64,000 nt of DNA from Streptomyces sp. NBC_01485 (GTDB lineage Bacteria > Actinomycetota > Actinomycetes > Streptomycetales > Streptomycetaceae): contig NZ_CP109435.1 of assembly GCF_036227125.1 (NCBI RefSeq), positions 8,246,001 through 8,310,000 on the forward strand, read 5' to 3'. Every line of letters begins with the position of its first letter. The first letter of the stretch is position 1. Below are positions 1-8,000 of the stretch, piece by piece. Under the pieces are notes generated by a model. That model ran no database searches, was not told the origin of the DNA, and saw only the letters and a program-made list of their open reading frames with translations. The position numbers and the translations under genes are program-made.

Positions 1-16
1 GGTGATCGTGGGGCCC

Positions 17-529
17 ATGGCGGACGACACCGCGGCGGCGGGCCGGCCGCACCGGCAGGACACGCGCGAGGCGCTGCTCTTCGGCGGGGTCTACGGCGCG
101 GTCCTGGCGAGCTCGATGGTCGCCGCGCTCACCCAGTACGGGCACAGCTCACAGGACAGCCGCCGCTACGACGCCATCTGGCTGCTGGTCACGGCCCTCG
201 CCTCCGCGCTCGCGCACGGCTACGCCCACTACATCGCCGAGCGCGCCCCGCACCGTCGCGGGGACGCGCTGCGCACCCTCGCCGAGGAGTGGCCGTTGGT
301 CGCGGCCGTGCTGCCCACGGTCCTGGTGCTCGCGGGCGCGGGCTGGGGCTGGTGGCCGGCGAACGGGGTGGAGTACCCGGCGTTCGCCCTGAACATCGTC
401 ATGCTGTTCGCCCTGGGCCTGGTCACGGCCCGCTGGTCGCACCGCCCGTGGCGGGTCGCGGTGCTGATCGGCGCGGTGGACGCGCTGCTCGGCGTGATCG
501 TCGTCGTGGCGAACGCGGTCATCAAGTAG
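17..529 (+). CDS. Small integral membrane protein, function unknown
   Basis: A 170-residue protein from ATG 17. It has a short charged N-terminus and then about four hydrophobic stretches (roughly residues 22-40, 53-70, 92-112 and 120-165, the last holding two), so it should sit in the cytoplasmic membrane. A histidine-rich segment (HGYAHYIAERAPHRR) lies in the loop after the second segment. I do not recognise a catalytic motif; it resembles short uncharacterised actinobacterial membrane proteins. The reading frame is open to the window edge and an in-frame GTG lies at position 2, so the true start may be upstream. It ends with TAG about 160 bases before the next gene on the same strand. Confidence 0.7.
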   Translation: MADDTAAAGRPHRQDTREALLFGGVYGAVLASSMVAALTQYGHSSQDSRRYDAIWLLVTALASALAHGYAHYIAERAPHRRGDALRTLAEEWPLVAAVLPTVLVLAGAGWGWWPANGVEYPAFALNIVMLFALGLVTARWSHRPWRVAVLIGAVDALLGVIVVVANAVIK

Positions 530-627
530 TGAGCCCATAGCCCATGCAACGGGTGGCCTGCTGGTGCGCATGCCGGTCGCCGGGCGTGCCGTCGACCGGT
601 CCGGTGCCCATTTGAGCCGGGGTTGGA

Positions 628-655
628 TTCGGCGTTCGGCGTTCGGCGTTCGGGG
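628..655. repeat. Heptamer tandem repeat (TTCGGCG)n
   Basis: Three exact copies of TTCGGCG followed by one degenerate copy (TTCGGGG), lying between the membrane protein and the hydrolase start. It is probably a slippage-prone simple repeat. If the hydrolase started at the upstream ATG 564 the array would fall inside the coding region, which is one reason to prefer the ATG at 690. Confidence 0.75.
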
Positions 656-689
656 TGCGGTCGGGAGGGTCCGGGGGCACGCTCGAGGT

Positions 690-1478
690 ATGGGTGAGCG
701 TCGGGATGTTCGCCGGGCGGGCGCGTCGAACGCCTCGCACCGGGTGCTGATGATTCCGGGCGCGCTGTGCACGACCGAGTTCTACGCGGACGTCATGGCC
801 GAGCCTGCGGTGGCGGGCCTGGGGATGGTCGCGGCGACCCAGCCGGGCTTCGGCCGTACCGAGGCGCCCGAGGACGTGTCCATGGAGAACTACGCCCGGC
901 TGATGGCGGAGTTCGCCGCCGAGTCCGGTTGCGACGCCGTCGTCGGGCACAGCCTGGGCGCGAACGTGGCGATCGAGATGGCCGCGCTGGGCCTGTTCAA
1001 GGGGCCACTGGTGCTGCTGTCGCCGACCTTCTCGCGTGGCGACGAGGCGACGTTCCTGACCGTGCTGAACGCGGTGGGCAGGGTGCCCGGCCTGGGCGGC
1101 GCGGCCTGGACGGCCCTGCTCAAACTGCTGCCCTGGTCCGTGAAACACGAACTGCCGCCGCAGCGCGCCGAGGCGCTGGCGGCGGTCATGGGCGGCAACG
1201 ATCCGACGGCCTGCCGACGGATCGTGCGGGGCTACTACGCCTACCTGGACCGGTATCCGTCGCTGGCCCCGAGGCTGTGCGGGGCGGGCGTGCCCGCCTG
1301 GGTGGTGCGCGGCGACCGCGACATGATCGGCCTGACGGACGGCGAGCGGCGCGACCTGCGGGCCTGCCCGCAGGTCCGCATGGTCACCGTGGCGGACGCG
1401 GGGCACCTCCTCCTCGTCGACCAGCCGGCCGCGGTCGCCGAGATCGTCGCGGAGGCGGCCACGGCGTCGGTGCGCTGA
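690..1478 (+). CDS. Alpha/beta hydrolase
   Basis: A 262-residue alpha/beta-hydrolase fold protein. The oxyanion region is MIPGALCT near residue 20, the nucleophile elbow is GHSLG near residue 88, an acid candidate lies in the RGDRDMIG segment and the catalytic His is in DAGHLLLVDQP near the C-terminus, so the triad looks complete. There is no signal peptide and the enzyme should be cytosolic. The substrate cannot be told. ATG 690 is chosen because the fold begins just after it; the Shine-Dalgarno is weak. The gene is transcribed alone and converges on the methyltransferase gene of the PUFA-like operon, so it need not belong to that pathway. Confidence 0.8.
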   Translation: MGERRDVRRAGASNASHRVLMIPGALCTTEFYADVMAEPAVAGLGMVAATQPGFGRTEAPEDVSMENYARLMAEFAAESGCDAVVGHSLGANVAIEMAALGLFKGPLVLLSPTFSRGDEATFLTVLNAVGRVPGLGGAAWTALLKLLPWSVKHELPPQRAEALAAVMGGNDPTACRRIVRGYYAYLDRYPSLAPRLCGAGVPAWVVRGDRDMIGLTDGERRDLRACPQVRMVTVADAGHLLLVDQPAAVAEIVAEAATASVR

Positions 1479-1491
1479 ATCGCGCGTGGTC

Positions 1492-1514
1492 GGGGCCGGG
1501 GCCGGGGCCGGGGC
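1492..1514. repeat. GGGGCC hexanucleotide repeat
   Basis: Just under four tandem GGGGCC units directly after the hydrolase stop codon, in the convergent intergenic region. Four runs of four G are suited to G-quadruplex formation; any role, for example in transcription ending, is inference. Confidence 0.6.
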
Positions 1515-1548
1515 GACCGGAGGTCGGGATGGTCAACTCCCGTACGCC

Positions 1549-1565
1549 GTACGGGTACTGCGCGC
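1549..1565. terminator. Candidate bidirectional terminator hairpin
   Basis: Perfect 7-bp arms (CCCGTAC / GTACGGG) with a 3-base loop between the convergent hydrolase and methyltransferase genes, a few bases beyond the methyltransferase stop. There is no U-tract, as is common in GC-rich actinomycetes. Confidence 0.4.
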
Positions 1566-1573
1566 ATCGCCCG

Positions 1574-2704
1574 TCAGTCGCGGCGGGCCACGAGCCGGTA
1601 CGCGTTGGAGACGCCCAGCCGGTGTGACAGCGGACGCACCGCGAAGCGGTCGAGCAGGGTGCCCGCGATCAGCGCAGGGATCCCGGCGACGAGCAGCGCT
1701 GCGCGCAGGGTGCGGCGCAGCGCGCCCGGCGGTCTGGGCAGCCAGGGCGCGTCGTCGCGGGGGGCCGCGTGGTCCAGCGCCAGCCAGACGGCGGCCAGCA
1801 GGTCGACCGGGTCGTGCGGCTCGGCGTGCTGCTCGTCCACCACGGTGAAGCCCAGGTCCGTCAGACGGCGGCGCAGATTGGCCACCGGGACGAAGTGCAG
1901 GTGCTGCGGCTGCAACCAGGGCAGCCAGAAGCGGCCCAGGAGGCGGGCGTAGCGGCTCTCGGGGTCCGGGACCTCGATCAGCAGATGTCCGCCGGGTCGC
2001 ACCGTCTGCCAGGCGGCGCGCAGTTCGCGGTCGGGGTCGGTGCTGTGCTCCAGGTAGTGGAACATGCTCACCACGTCGTAGCGGGCGGCCAGTTCGGGCG
2101 CGAGGTCGGGGAAACTGCCCCGGTAGCCGTGCTCCACCCGGCCCTCCCGTTCGGCGAGTTCGACGCCGTCGGTGAAGTCGAGCCCGTCGAACGTCGTCCC
2201 GGGCAGCACCTCCTGGGCGGCCGCGCAGAAGTGACCGTGCCCGGTGCCGACGTCCAGCCAGGTCTTCGGCCCGGGATCGTGCGGCAGCATCGACTCGGCC
2301 CGCCCCCGGTACATCTTCGTACGGCCCCCGAAGGTGTCGCCGAGCTTCTTCTCGCCCAGCCCGTCGTAGAAGTCCCGGTAGTAGAACTCCAGGCCTTCCG
2401 CGCTGAGTCGGGGGTTCTGGAAGGTGTGCCCGCAGGCCTCGCAGCGGTCCAGGACGAAGCGGCCCGGCTTGTGCTGGAGCAGGTCGGTGGTGCGCAGCCG
2501 GGTGGTCAGTTCGCCCGAGCCGCACCAGGGGCAGGTGGTGCTCCGGGGCTCGAAGAAGCGCTCCAGGCCGGCCGCGATGTCCGCCTGGTAGGCGGGGCGC
2601 AGCGCGGCGATCCGCTCGCCGGTCGAGGTCGAGGTCGAGGTCGAGGGCGCGGCCGTACTCGCGGTCGGCTCGGTCTCGTCGCGCTCGGTCTTCTCGCTGC
2701 TCAT
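1574..2704 (-). CDS. Class I SAM-dependent methyltransferase with N-terminal zinc ribbon
   Basis: A 376-residue protein and the last gene of the PUFA-synthase-like operon. After a Ser/Thr-rich low-complexity leader it has a CPWC...CEAC zinc-ribbon-like module (residues about 58-91), then the SAM motif DVGTGHGHF near 143-152 and a downstream HYLEH motif, as in methyltransferase-11/23 type enzymes. The C-terminal 60 residues contain a hydrophobic segment (LLVAGIPALIAGTLL) that may associate with membrane. ATG 2704 is fixed by the ATGA overlap with the glycosyltransferase stop, so translation is coupled. It likely methylates the polyketide, its sugar or a carboxylate; the position is unknown. 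Confidence 0.85.
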   Translation of the reverse strand: MSSEKTERDETEPTASTAAPSTSTSTSTGERIAALRPAYQADIAAGLERFFEPRSTTCPWCGSGELTTRLRTTDLLQHKPGRFVLDRCEACGHTFQNPRLSAEGLEFYYRDFYDGLGEKKLGDTFGGRTKMYRGRAESMLPHDPGPKTWLDVGTGHGHFCAAAQEVLPGTTFDGLDFTDGVELAEREGRVEHGYRGSFPDLAPELAARYDVVSMFHYLEHSTDPDRELRAAWQTVRPGGHLLIEVPDPESRYARLLGRFWLPWLQPQHLHFVPVANLRRRLTDLGFTVVDEQHAEPHDPVDLLAAVWLALDHAAPRDDAPWLPRPPGALRRTLRAALLVAGIPALIAGTLLDRFAVRPLSHRLGVSNAYRLVARRD

Positions 2705-3867
2705 CTGAACTCCCTGGCCAGCTCGTCGAGATGGGCCGCGGCGGCCTGGGCGCCGCCCGCGGCGCGGAACGCCGTACGGATCCGGTCCGCCGCGGCGCGG
2801 TACCCGGGGTCGTCCAGCACGGAGTCGAGTGCCGCGCCCAGTTTCTGCGCGGTGACCCGGCCGAAACGGACCCGCACCCCGGCCCCCGCGTCCGCGACCT
2901 GCCCGGCCACGACCGGCTGGTCGTCGCGGATGGGAGCCACGACGAGCGGAACCCCGTGCCACAGCGCCTCGCACACGCTGTTGTGCCCCGCGTGACAGAC
3001 CACCGCCCCGACTCCTCTTCCCAGCAAGGTGAGTTGAGGCACGGACGGCACGATCAGTACGTCCTTGTCGTCGCCCTGCGGCGCCAGCGTGCCGCCCGGA
3101 TCGACGATCACCCCCTGCACGCGGTCGGCCCGCTCCCGCAGCGCGCTCCGGCACTCGTCGAGGAACCGGCCGCCGACGTCGGTGTTCGCGGTGCCGAGCG
3201 TGACCAGCACGGTGGCGCGGCCGGGGTCGAGCCACTCCCAGGGGAAGCCGGAGGCGGACGGGCGGGCCGTGATCGACGGACCCACCCAGCGCACCCCCGT
3301 GTGTGAGCCGCCCGCCAACTCCGGTGCGCTGAAGGCGAGTACGAGATGCGGGGAGAAGCGGGGGTCGGCCGTGCCCGCCGGATCCCCGACGGCGGCCCGG
3401 AGTTCGGCCAGCCGCGTGTCCAGCCACTCCCTGACCTTGGGCAGCCCGGAGAGCGGGTCGGTGAACTCGGCCGACGTGGTCGCCGAGGTCGCCCACGGCA
3501 GCCCCAGCCGCTCCGCCACCAGCGCCCCGGCGAAGGCCTGTTGGTCGGCGACGACCACGTCCGGCCGGAACTCCCGGACGGCCGCCCGCACGCCCGGCGC
3601 CATCGCCTCCGCCAGCGGCAGCAGGTACCACTCCCACAGGAACTTCAGCGCCTCCGGACCGCGCAGTTCGGCGGGCCGCTCACCCTGCGGGCCCCCGGCA
3701 CACGCGAAGACCGCCCCGGCCCCGGGGCCCGCCAGCCGGCTCACCAGCTCCGGATCGGGACAGGCCCACGCCACCAGGTGCCCACGCGCGGTGAGTTCGG
3801 CGGCGACGCCGACCGCCGGGTTGATGTGCCCGACCAACGGCGGTACGACGAACAGGAATCGGCTCAC
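2701..3867 (-). CDS. GT1-family glycosyltransferase (MGT/UGT type)
   Basis: A 388-residue GT-B glycosyltransferase. The N-terminal acceptor domain begins with FVVPPLVGHINP, whose GHxNP motif carries the usual catalytic His (about residue 14). The C-terminal nucleotide-sugar domain has HAGHNSVCEALWHGVP followed by DDQPVVAGQV, the family signature for NDP-sugar binding, where the D-Q pair contacts the sugar. It resembles macrolide and glycolipid glycosyltransferases. It overlaps the upstream hydrolase and the downstream methyltransferase by four bases each, so all three are co-translated. The context suggests it puts a sugar on the product of the PUFA-like synthase. No deoxysugar genes are nearby, so a common sugar such as glucose, or one made elsewhere, is inferred. 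Confidence 0.88.
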   Translation of the reverse strand: MSRFLFVVPPLVGHINPAVGVAAELTARGHLVAWACPDPELVSRLAGPGAGAVFACAGGPQGERPAELRGPEALKFLWEWYLLPLAEAMAPGVRAAVREFRPDVVVADQQAFAGALVAERLGLPWATSATTSAEFTDPLSGLPKVREWLDTRLAELRAAVGDPAGTADPRFSPHLVLAFSAPELAGGSHTGVRWVGPSITARPSASGFPWEWLDPGRATVLVTLGTANTDVGGRFLDECRSALRERADRVQGVIVDPGGTLAPQGDDKDVLIVPSVPQLTLLGRGVGAVVCHAGHNSVCEALWHGVPLVVAPIRDDQPVVAGQVADAGAGVRVRFGRVTAQKLGAALDSVLDDPGYRAAADRIRTAFRAAGGAQAAAAHLDELAREFR

Positions 3868-4679
3868 CCGGCCGCCTCCGCCGCCACCCGTCCGGCCTCC
3901 TCGACGAGCGACAGGATGTGCCCGCCGACCGTCCCCGAGGCCTCCACGAGGACCGAGTGCTCGTGCCCCGGTATCACCACGGTCCGGCAGTCCGGCAGCA
4001 TCGCCTCGAGCCAGGGCGCGAGTTCGGCGAGGTCGGAGTCGCCGCCGTACAGACCCAGCACCGGGCAGCGCACCGCCGCTATCTGATCGTCCGTCAGGAC
4101 ACGGCTGGCCGGGATGTCCCGGCCGAGGCTGGTCTCGCGGGCGAGCCGGGCCGCGCCCCTGGCCAGCCGGGCGGTGTTGGGGCCGCGGTGGGCGGTGATC
4201 CAGGCGATCGCGTCCGGCTCGTTGTGTGCGAGCTGGCTCACGACCCGGTCGAGGATCCCGCCGAGCTTCACCGCCCAGGCGGCGGTGGCCGGTTCGGACT
4301 CGATGAGGCTGACGCTCGCCGCCCGCCCGGGGTTCCGGGCCGCGTAGCCGAACGCGATCGTGCCGCCGTAGGAGTTGCCGACCAGGTGCACGGGGCCGGT
4401 CACCGCGAGCCGGTCGAGCAGCGCCTCCAGGTCGTCGATGTTGTCGTCCAACGTGTAGCCGTCGACGGGGCGTTCACTGCGGCCGTGGCCGCGCAGGTCG
4501 TACATGACGACGTCGAGGCCGGCCGCCGCGAACGCGGGTGCGACGGTGAAGTAGTAGCTGGCCAGGCTGTCGGTGAGCAGACCGTGCACCAGTACCACGG
4601 TGGCGGTGGCCGGCCGGCCCGCCGGGGGACCGATCCGCTGTACGTGCAACCGGACGGCGCCGGTGTCGACCATCGCCAT
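3864..4679 (-). CDS. Alpha/beta hydrolase (thioesterase-like) of the PUFA-like operon
   Basis: A 271-residue alpha/beta hydrolase with an HG oxyanion motif (LVHGLL), the nucleophile elbow GNSYGG (about residue 105), an acidic residue in YGGDSDL and a late His in GHEHSVL; the triad appears intact. It sits between the free ACP (3-base gap) and the glycosyltransferase (4-base overlap). No thioesterase domain is seen in either synthase protein, so a job in hydrolytic or ester-forming release of the ACP-bound chain is the natural inference. An ordinary esterase acting later is equally compatible with the sequence. Confidence 0.8.
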   Translation of the reverse strand: MAMVDTGAVRLHVQRIGPPAGRPATATVVLVHGLLTDSLASYYFTVAPAFAAAGLDVVMYDLRGHGRSERPVDGYTLDDNIDDLEALLDRLAVTGPVHLVGNSYGGTIAFGYAARNPGRAASVSLIESEPATAAWAVKLGGILDRVVSQLAHNEPDAIAWITAHRGPNTARLARGAARLARETSLGRDIPASRVLTDDQIAAVRCPVLGLYGGDSDLAELAPWLEAMLPDCRTVVIPGHEHSVLVEASGTVGGHILSLVEEAGRVAAEAAG

Positions 4680-4682
4680 GAC

Positions 4683-5042
4683 TCAGCTCGCCCCCGCGCT
4701 CTTCAGGCTGGTCACGACGTACTCGACGAGCCGGCCCACGGTCAGCTCGATGATCTCGTCGAACTCCATGCCGGCCAGGAACTCGGCGAAGTTGACCCGG
4801 TCGCCGTACCGCTCCTGGAGCAGTCCGGCCAGGGTGACCAGGTCGATGCTCTCCAGCTCCAGATCGCGGTTGAAGGTCGTCCGCATGCCGATCTCGACGT
4901 CGTCGACGCCGTACTCGTCCTCCAGAAGCCGCGCGAGCATGCCGGTGAGGTCGGCGAGGACGGACTCCTCGTCGGCGGTGATCTCGGCGGTGGGCTCGGT
5001 CGGCTCGGTGGTGACGGGGGTGTGGGGGGTGGGGGAGGTCAT
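4683..5042 (-). CDS. Free-standing acyl carrier protein
   Basis: A 119-residue acidic protein. A Thr/Pro/Glu-rich leader of about 35 residues precedes a helical ACP domain whose phosphopantetheine Ser lies in LELESIDLVTL, so the usual D-S-L is E-S-I here. It overlaps the stop of the KS-AT-DH-PPTase gene by ATGA, so it is made with its likely activating enzyme, the phosphopantetheinyl transferase domain of that protein. In the pathway it probably carries the chain for steps that the single internal ACP of the large synthase does not serve, or presents it to the hydrolase or glycosyltransferase. Confidence 0.85.
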   Translation of the reverse strand: MTSPTPHTPVTTEPTEPTAEITADEESVLADLTGMLARLLEDEYGVDDVEIGMRTTFNRDLELESIDLVTLAGLLQERYGDRVNFAEFLAGMEFDEIIELTVGRLVEYVVTSLKSAGAS

Positions 5043-8000
5043 CGGGCTTCGTACTCCTCTGGGGTGGTGTGTCCCGTCGTCCATGCCACTACGTACGAAC
5101 GGTCCGGCAGCCGGGGCGGGTTGGCGGCCGGTGCGCAGTGCACGGTGTAGGCGCGTTCCAGGCGGCCCGCGACGGTCAGCCGGTCGCCGGACGGCGTCGC
5201 GTCGAGGACCGTGAAGTCCCGTGGCCGGCCGCCGAATCCGGTGCCCTCCGCCTTGGCTACGGCTTCCTTCGCCGCCCAGAAGCGGGCGAACCACAGGGCC
5301 TCGCTGTCGCCGGTGCGGCCCGTGCTGTCGGTGTCGCCGGTGTTGGTCGACAGGCCGTGCAGCAGCCGCAGTTCGTCCGTGCCGAGGGCTGCGGCGAGGG
5401 TCTCCGGGGTGCGGTCGGCGACCTCCGCGATGTCGATCCCGGGGCCCGGGCCCGGGGTGTGCGGCCGGACGATCGCGACGCCCGCCTCCGCGCAGTGGGC
5501 CAGCGAGACGTCCAGCGCGGGCAGGACACGGCCGTGCACGCCGGTGACGTACGGGCGGCCCGCCTCGTCGTTGTGCACCCGCAGCTCCGCCGGGAAGACG
5601 GGGCCCTCGCCCTGGTCCCACAGCCACTGCCGGACCGCGTCCTTGACCGCGATCCGGCCCAGCAGCCACTGCCGGCGCCCGCGCGGCGGATGCTCGGCGT
5701 ATCGCGAACGCTCCACGCCGCCAAGCGAGTTGCGCATGATCAGCTCGCGGGACGCCAGGTCCGGCCACCGCTCGTGCAGCAGTTGCCAGCCGCCCGGCCG
5801 GGCCTCGGACAGGGTGTTGAACTCCGGGAAGCGCTCTACGGGTTTGGTCGTGGGGTCGTTGTCGAAGCGGCGGTCCTGCCAGCCGTACAGCTCCGCCCAC
5901 ACCGCGCCCTCGACCGTCAGTTGGACGTCGGCCTCCAGGAACGTGTCGGTGAGGTCGGTGATCCGCACCAGGCAGCCCACCTCGGTCCCCGGCACCGGAT
6001 GCGGCCCGTGGAACCGCATCTCGCGCATCCCGACCGGGAACACGACCGTCCGCTCCGTCCGCGTCGCCATGATCCAGTAGCCGAGGATCTGGCCGACGTT
6101 GTCCAGCAGCGCGCCGGGCGCGGGCGGGGTGGTGATGACTCCGCGTACGTGGCGGTCGCCGATCGCGGTGAGTTCGGTGACGCCCTGGAACGCCGGGCCG
6201 TGGAACATCCACCGCTCGTCGTAGAGCTGGGCGGCGGTGTGGTCCGGGGCGCGCTCGGCGTCGGGATCGACGGGCCAGGGGGCGGGGGAGGGAGTGGGGT
6301 ACGCCGTGGCGAGTTCCACCGTGGCGCGGGCCCGGGGACCGAAGGAGACGGCGAGCCGGTCCGGGTCGTCCTGGCCCTCGGGGGTCACGGTCACCTGCAC
6401 GTCGACGGCGGGGGTGGCGGTGAGCCACTCCTCGAACCGCGCGCCGTGCACGGCGACCGGCACCCTGCCGGGAGCCGACCCCTGAGCCGCGTCCGCCGCC
6501 GCGTCCCTCGCCGCGTCCATGATGTGCTGCACGATCGTCGTCGCCGGGACGACCGGCCACCGGTCGGCGACGTCGGGCCAGCCGGGCCGCTGCGGGAAGA
6601 AGCAGTGGTCCAGGAGGTAGGGCATGGTGTCGGGGGAGACGTGGACGGTGCTGTGCCTCGGGCCGACTGGCCGCTGAGGCGCAGGGGTTGCGGCCCTGCT
6701 GGCCCCGGCGGTCATGAGGGCGGCGGCCGTGTCCGCCGTCTCGCGGAGCAGGGCGCTGAGTTCGGCGGCCATCGGCGAGCGGGCGACGAGGGCGTCGAGT
6801 GGCGAAGGTGCGCCGGAGCTTGCCGTGTGGATGGGGGCGGGGCGCAACTCCGCCCGTAGTTCGGCCCGTAGTTCGGTGAGTCTCTCGGGTGCGAGGGAGA
6901 CCAGAGCACCCCCCAAGTCCAGTTGCACAGGGGGTCGTTGGGCTTTGGCGCCTGTAGCCGGTGTGAGGGAGGGGGCCACCGTCGCCCCGGCCGCCCACAA
7001 CGCGGTGGCCACCCGGCGGAGTTGGGCCAGGCCGGTGCGGTGGGGCGAGTTGGCGGCGACGACCAGGTGGTCGTGGCCGCCCAGGGTGTCGCCGACGAGG
7101 GAGCCGAGCTGACCGGGGCCGACCTGGACGTACACCCGGTGACCGGCCGCGTACAGGGACTCGGCCAACTGCCGGAAACGGACGGGCTCCAGCAGGTGCC
7201 GGACGAACAGGGACCGTATCCCCGTCTCGTCCGCGGGGAACGGCGCGGCGGTCGTCCCCGACCAGACCGGGGTGTGCGGCGGATGCAGCCGGAACCGGTC
7301 GGCGGCCTCCTTGATCGGGCCGAGATGGGGTTGGAGCATCGGCGTGTGGAAGCCCGACCGGAACGGCAGCACCTGGCTGAGGACACCCCGGGCGCGGAAG
7401 GCCCGCACGAAGGCGTCGACCGCCGCCTCCGGGCCGCACACCATCGACTGGCCGGGCGCGTTGTCGTGCGAGAGCACGAGGCCCGCCGCCGTCCCGCCCT
7501 CCTCGCGCAGGGCGGCCAGGACCTGTTCGGCGGACGCGCCGATCGCGCCGAAGGCGAGCCCGGGGACCGTCACCGAGTCCGGGTCGAAGCCCGCCATGAA
7601 CGCGTCGACCTCGTCCCCGGCGTACAGCCCGGCCGCCGCCATCGCCGTCCATTCGCCCACGCTGTGCCCGGCGACCGCGTCCGGCACGATCCCGCTGCGG
7701 CGCAGCGCCGTGTCGAGGAGACGGCCGACGGCGACGACACCGAAGCCGTGCCGGCCCACGTCGCCGGTCCGGTCCCCGTCGACCGGGAGGGCGGGCAGGC
7801 CGAAGTGGGCTGCCACGTCGTCGACTTGGGGAGTGAAGTCGCCCTCCAGGCCGGGGAACAGGAACGCCAGCCTGCCGTGGCCTTCGCCCAGCAGGGGGCT
7901 CGGCCGGAACCAGACGTCGCTGCGGCCGTGCCAGGGCCGCTGCTTGGCGATTGCGCGACGGGCCAGGGAGAGACGCTTGGCGGTCGGGTCGACGATGCCG

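Noticed and set aside
1574..3637. A 687-codon frame that would extend the methyltransferase into the glycosyltransferase region
   Set aside because: The added N-terminus has no domain content and lies out of frame over the glycosyltransferase; ATG 2704 with the ATGA overlap explains the start.
4683..7652. A 989-codon frame ending in the ACP
   Set aside because: Only the last 119 residues look like protein; the rest is an out-of-frame shadow of the KS-AT-DH-PPTase gene.
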